This document shows positions 62,502 to 64,000 of a stretch of DNA of 64,000 bases, one piece after another (position 1 is the stretch's first letter; each line of letters starts with the position of its first letter). Under the pieces are notes generated by a model that did no database searches, had not been told where the DNA came from, and was given only the letters and a program-made list of their open reading frames with translations. This DNA is from Candidatus Gastranaerophilales bacterium (GTDB taxonomy: Bacteria > Cyanobacteriota > Vampirovibrionia > Gastranaerophilales > Gastranaerophilaceae): assembly GCA_944324305.1 (NCBI GenBank), contig CALUVV010000001.1, positions 124,001 to 188,000 of the forward strand. Reading direction: 5' to 3'. Position numbers and translations under genes: made by a program.

Positions 62502-63229
62502 ATGTTTATTAGAGAAGCTTTAAGACTGCCCCCCCCCCGCAAAACACAGACGTCTCAAGGGCGTTCACTTTAGCGGAAGTTCTGGTTACTCTGGGGATTA
62601 TAGGAGTTGTTGCAGCATTAACACTGCCGAATTTAATTGCCGATTACAGAAATAATGTTGTTGAAACCAGACTTAAAAAATTTTATTCGCTTATGAATCA
62701 GGCAATTTTACAATCTATTGTTGATAACGGAGAAGTGGAAAGCTGGAGTTATTTTAATGATGATATGACAGATGAAGACGGCGATAAAGTTAATCAGGCT
62801 GATAAAAACGATGCATCGTTTCAACGCTATCTTGCGCCGTATCTGAAAGTTATTGACAAAAAAGAAGCAAAAGACGCTAACGGTAAAAAAATCTTTATTT
62901 ATTTCTTATCGGACGGAAGCGCATTTTCTTTTGCCCAGCATGAAAATCGGGACATACTGTTTTACCCTAAAAATCCTGAAAAATGTCTAAAAAAACAAGA
63001 TTACGCAGGAAGCTGCGCTTTTGCATTTGAGTTTTATCCGATAAGTAATTCTAAAGATTGGAAATATTTATACGGCAAGGGAATGGAGCCTGCTCTTTAT
63101 CAATGGGACGGAGATGAAAAAACTCTTTATAATAAATGTAAATCCGGAAGCGGAGGATATTGTACCGCGATTATACAAAGAAACGGCTGGAAAGTCCCGA
63201 AAGATTACCCCGGAAGAATAAGCTTTTAA
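62502..63229 (+). CDS. P11: prepilin-like protein, C10 run in leader, frame closed as sequenced
   Basis: ATG at 62502 follows AAAAGGAGG. The zero frame reads MFIREALRLPPPRKTQTSQG and soon stops. With 8 or 11 C it reads PPQNTDVSRA into FTLAEVLVTLGIIGVVAAL, giving 242 residues at 11. The globular part resembles P3 ('CAFAFEFYPISN') and ends 'CTAIIQRNGWKVPKDYPGR'. An ATG eight bases earlier is out of frame and stops at once, so it is not the start. The leader is nearly the same as P10's, while the bodies differ. Confidence 0.82.
62529..62538. repeat. C10 homopolymer run in P11 leader
   Basis: Ten C on the + strand, which is the coding strand, flanked by G. One base short of the in-frame length of 11. 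Confidence 0.95.
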
Positions 63230-63265
63230 CCCTTTAAAAAAATATACAGGTTTACTATATTAAAA

Positions 63266-63301
63266 TTTAGTGTATCATGTTTAATATAGTTTAGTGTATC
63301 A
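63266..63301. repeat. Two direct repeats upstream of the M16 peptidase
   Basis: TTTAGTGTATCA occurs at 63266-63277 and 63290-63301, 24 bases apart, both preceded by TTAA/ATAT-type sequence. Possible tandem operator sites, or overlapping promoter boxes. Confidence 0.5.
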
Positions 63302-63318
63302 GAAGATAAGGGGAGAAG

Positions 63319-64000
63319 ATGAAAAAACTTATTGTTTTATTAATAACCGTATTTTTCGCAAATATTGTAAATGCGGCAGATTTTAACGTATATAAGCTGG
63401 ACAACGGTCAAACTGTCGTAATTCAGGAAGTTAAAACAAACCCTATAGTAACAATAGACACCTGGATTAAAACGGGTTCGATAAATGAAAACGCTCAAAA
63501 TAACGGAGTGTCGCATTTTTTAGAGCACTTGTTTTTCAAAGGGTCAACAAATCATGGACCGGGAGAATTTGATAAAATTCTGGAAACCAAAGGAGCTATT
63601 ACTAATGCCGCTACAAGCAAAGATTTTACACATTATTACGTGACAATACCTTCAAAAGACTTTGACCTTGCGCTTGAAATGCATTCAGATATGCTGTTAC
63701 ATCCTCTAATCCCGAGAAAAGAACTTGAGAAAGAACGGAAAGTCGTAATCGAAGAAATAATGAAAGATGCAAATTCACCGAATACACTTGTTTACGACAA
63801 TCTGGTAAATATGCTTTATACAAATCACCCTTACAAAAGAAAAGTCATCGGCAAAGCTGACATTATAAGTACAATTCAAAGAGAACAAATACTTGATTAC
63901 TACAATAAATACTATAACCCGTCAAATATGGTTACGGTAATCGTCGGGGATGTAGATGCGGCATCCGCGATTGAAAAGGTGAAGTTTGATTTTAACGGAG
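63319..64000 (+). CDS. M16-family zinc peptidase, 3' end outside window
   Basis: The first 227 residues are visible. A signal peptide ('LIVLLITVFFANIVNA') is followed by the inverted zinc motif HxxEH in 'GVSHFLEHLFFKGS' and the later Glu region 'KERKVVIEEIMKDANSPNT'. It is a periplasmic or outer-membrane processing peptidase of the insulinase/PqqL-like type. ATG 63319 follows AAGGGGAG. Tandem direct repeats lie upstream. The C-terminal half is not in the window. Confidence 0.9.
   Translation, partial: MKKLIVLLITVFFANIVNAADFNVYKLDNGQTVVIQEVKTNPIVTIDTWIKTGSINENAQNNGVSHFLEHLFFKGSTNHGPGEFDKILETKGAITNAATSKDFTHYYVTIPSKDFDLALEMHSDMLLHPLIPRKELEKERKVVIEEIMKDANSPNTLVYDNLVNMLYTNHPYKRKVIGKADIISTIQREQILDYYNKYYNPSNMVTVIVGDVDAASAIEKVKFDFNG

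Noticed and set aside
1399-62538. C runs as assembly gaps or contig joins
   Set aside because: Frames, promoters and conserved leader sequence continue on both sides of every run. Only the exact length is in doubt.
6620-63229. Calling the nine out-of-frame prepilins pseudogenes
   Set aside because: All share strong start signals, intact bodies and the same one-base offset at the same homopolymer. Decay would give scattered lesions.
1-64000. Diversity-generating retroelement or defence island
   Set aside because: No reverse transcriptase, template/variable repeat pair, nuclease or toxin-antitoxin pair was recognised.

Overview
The window looks like chromosomal DNA of an uncultured, non-photosynthetic cyanobacterial relative of the Melainabacteria/Gastranaerophilales type. 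This is an inference from AT-rich DNA, many scattered prepilin-like proteins beginning FTLAEVLITLGIIG, an outer-membrane gene set (LptC, an OstA-like protein, TolC), a GH57/DUF3536 protein of a type also known from cyanobacteria, and anaerobe-type oxygen defence (rubrerythrins, rubredoxin, flavodiiron protein). No rRNA, tRNA, CRISPR array, prophage or insertion sequence was seen. Genes are dense and lie on both strands; no gap between genes exceeds about 230 bases.

Layout. 1-6.6 kb: the truncated end of a large Cys-rich prepilin-like gene (P1), an exported protein, a GH57 protein, a Cys-cluster protein and two hypotheticals. 6.6-16.4 kb: prepilins P2-P5 among housekeeping genes (trmD, rimM, dtd, rlmN, an acyl-CoA dehydratase activase). 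16.4-33.5 kb: pyrophosphatase, a divergent XRE regulator and prepilin P6, a GltD-type oxidoreductase, mutS2, an M20 peptidase, a large unknown protein, a lytic transglycosylase, MTA phosphorylase, YggT and TrkA/TrkH. 33.5-38.1 kb: a TolC/MacA/MacB-type efflux operon. 38.1-49.3 kb: P7, the compact minus-strand run lptC-ostA-TPR-dprA-topA-aroE, then P8 and P9. 49.4-55.3 kb: dapA, secD-secF, and ssb with a DUF1537 kinase and a PdxA-type dehydrogenase. 55.4-64 kb: hypotheticals, P10, thrS, the Fur/rubredoxin/rubrerythrin/flavodiiron cluster, P11 and the start of an M16 peptidase.

The main discovery candidate concerns the prepilin family. Eleven prepilin-like genes are scattered singly, without any assembly genes (no pilB, pilC, pilD or pilQ). 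Ten of them carry a run of 8-10 C/G pairs in a translated leader just upstream of the prepilin signal. Nine runs are exactly 10 long, and in all nine the strong-RBS ATG is out of frame with the pilin by the same one base; 8 or 11 would restore the frame. The tenth run is 8 long and is in frame. All ten runs have C on the + strand, whichever way the gene points. This suggests a slippage-gated (phase-variable, or transcriptionally or translationally slipping) family of surface pilins. A uniform undercall of 11 as 10 in the assembly is the main alternative. Associated elements are a covarying leader hairpin (P7, P8, P9), a duplicated internal promoter with an imperfect GTGA/TCAC palindrome (P5, P8), and a divergent XRE gene with a perfect 16-bp palindrome at the one family member lacking a run (P6).
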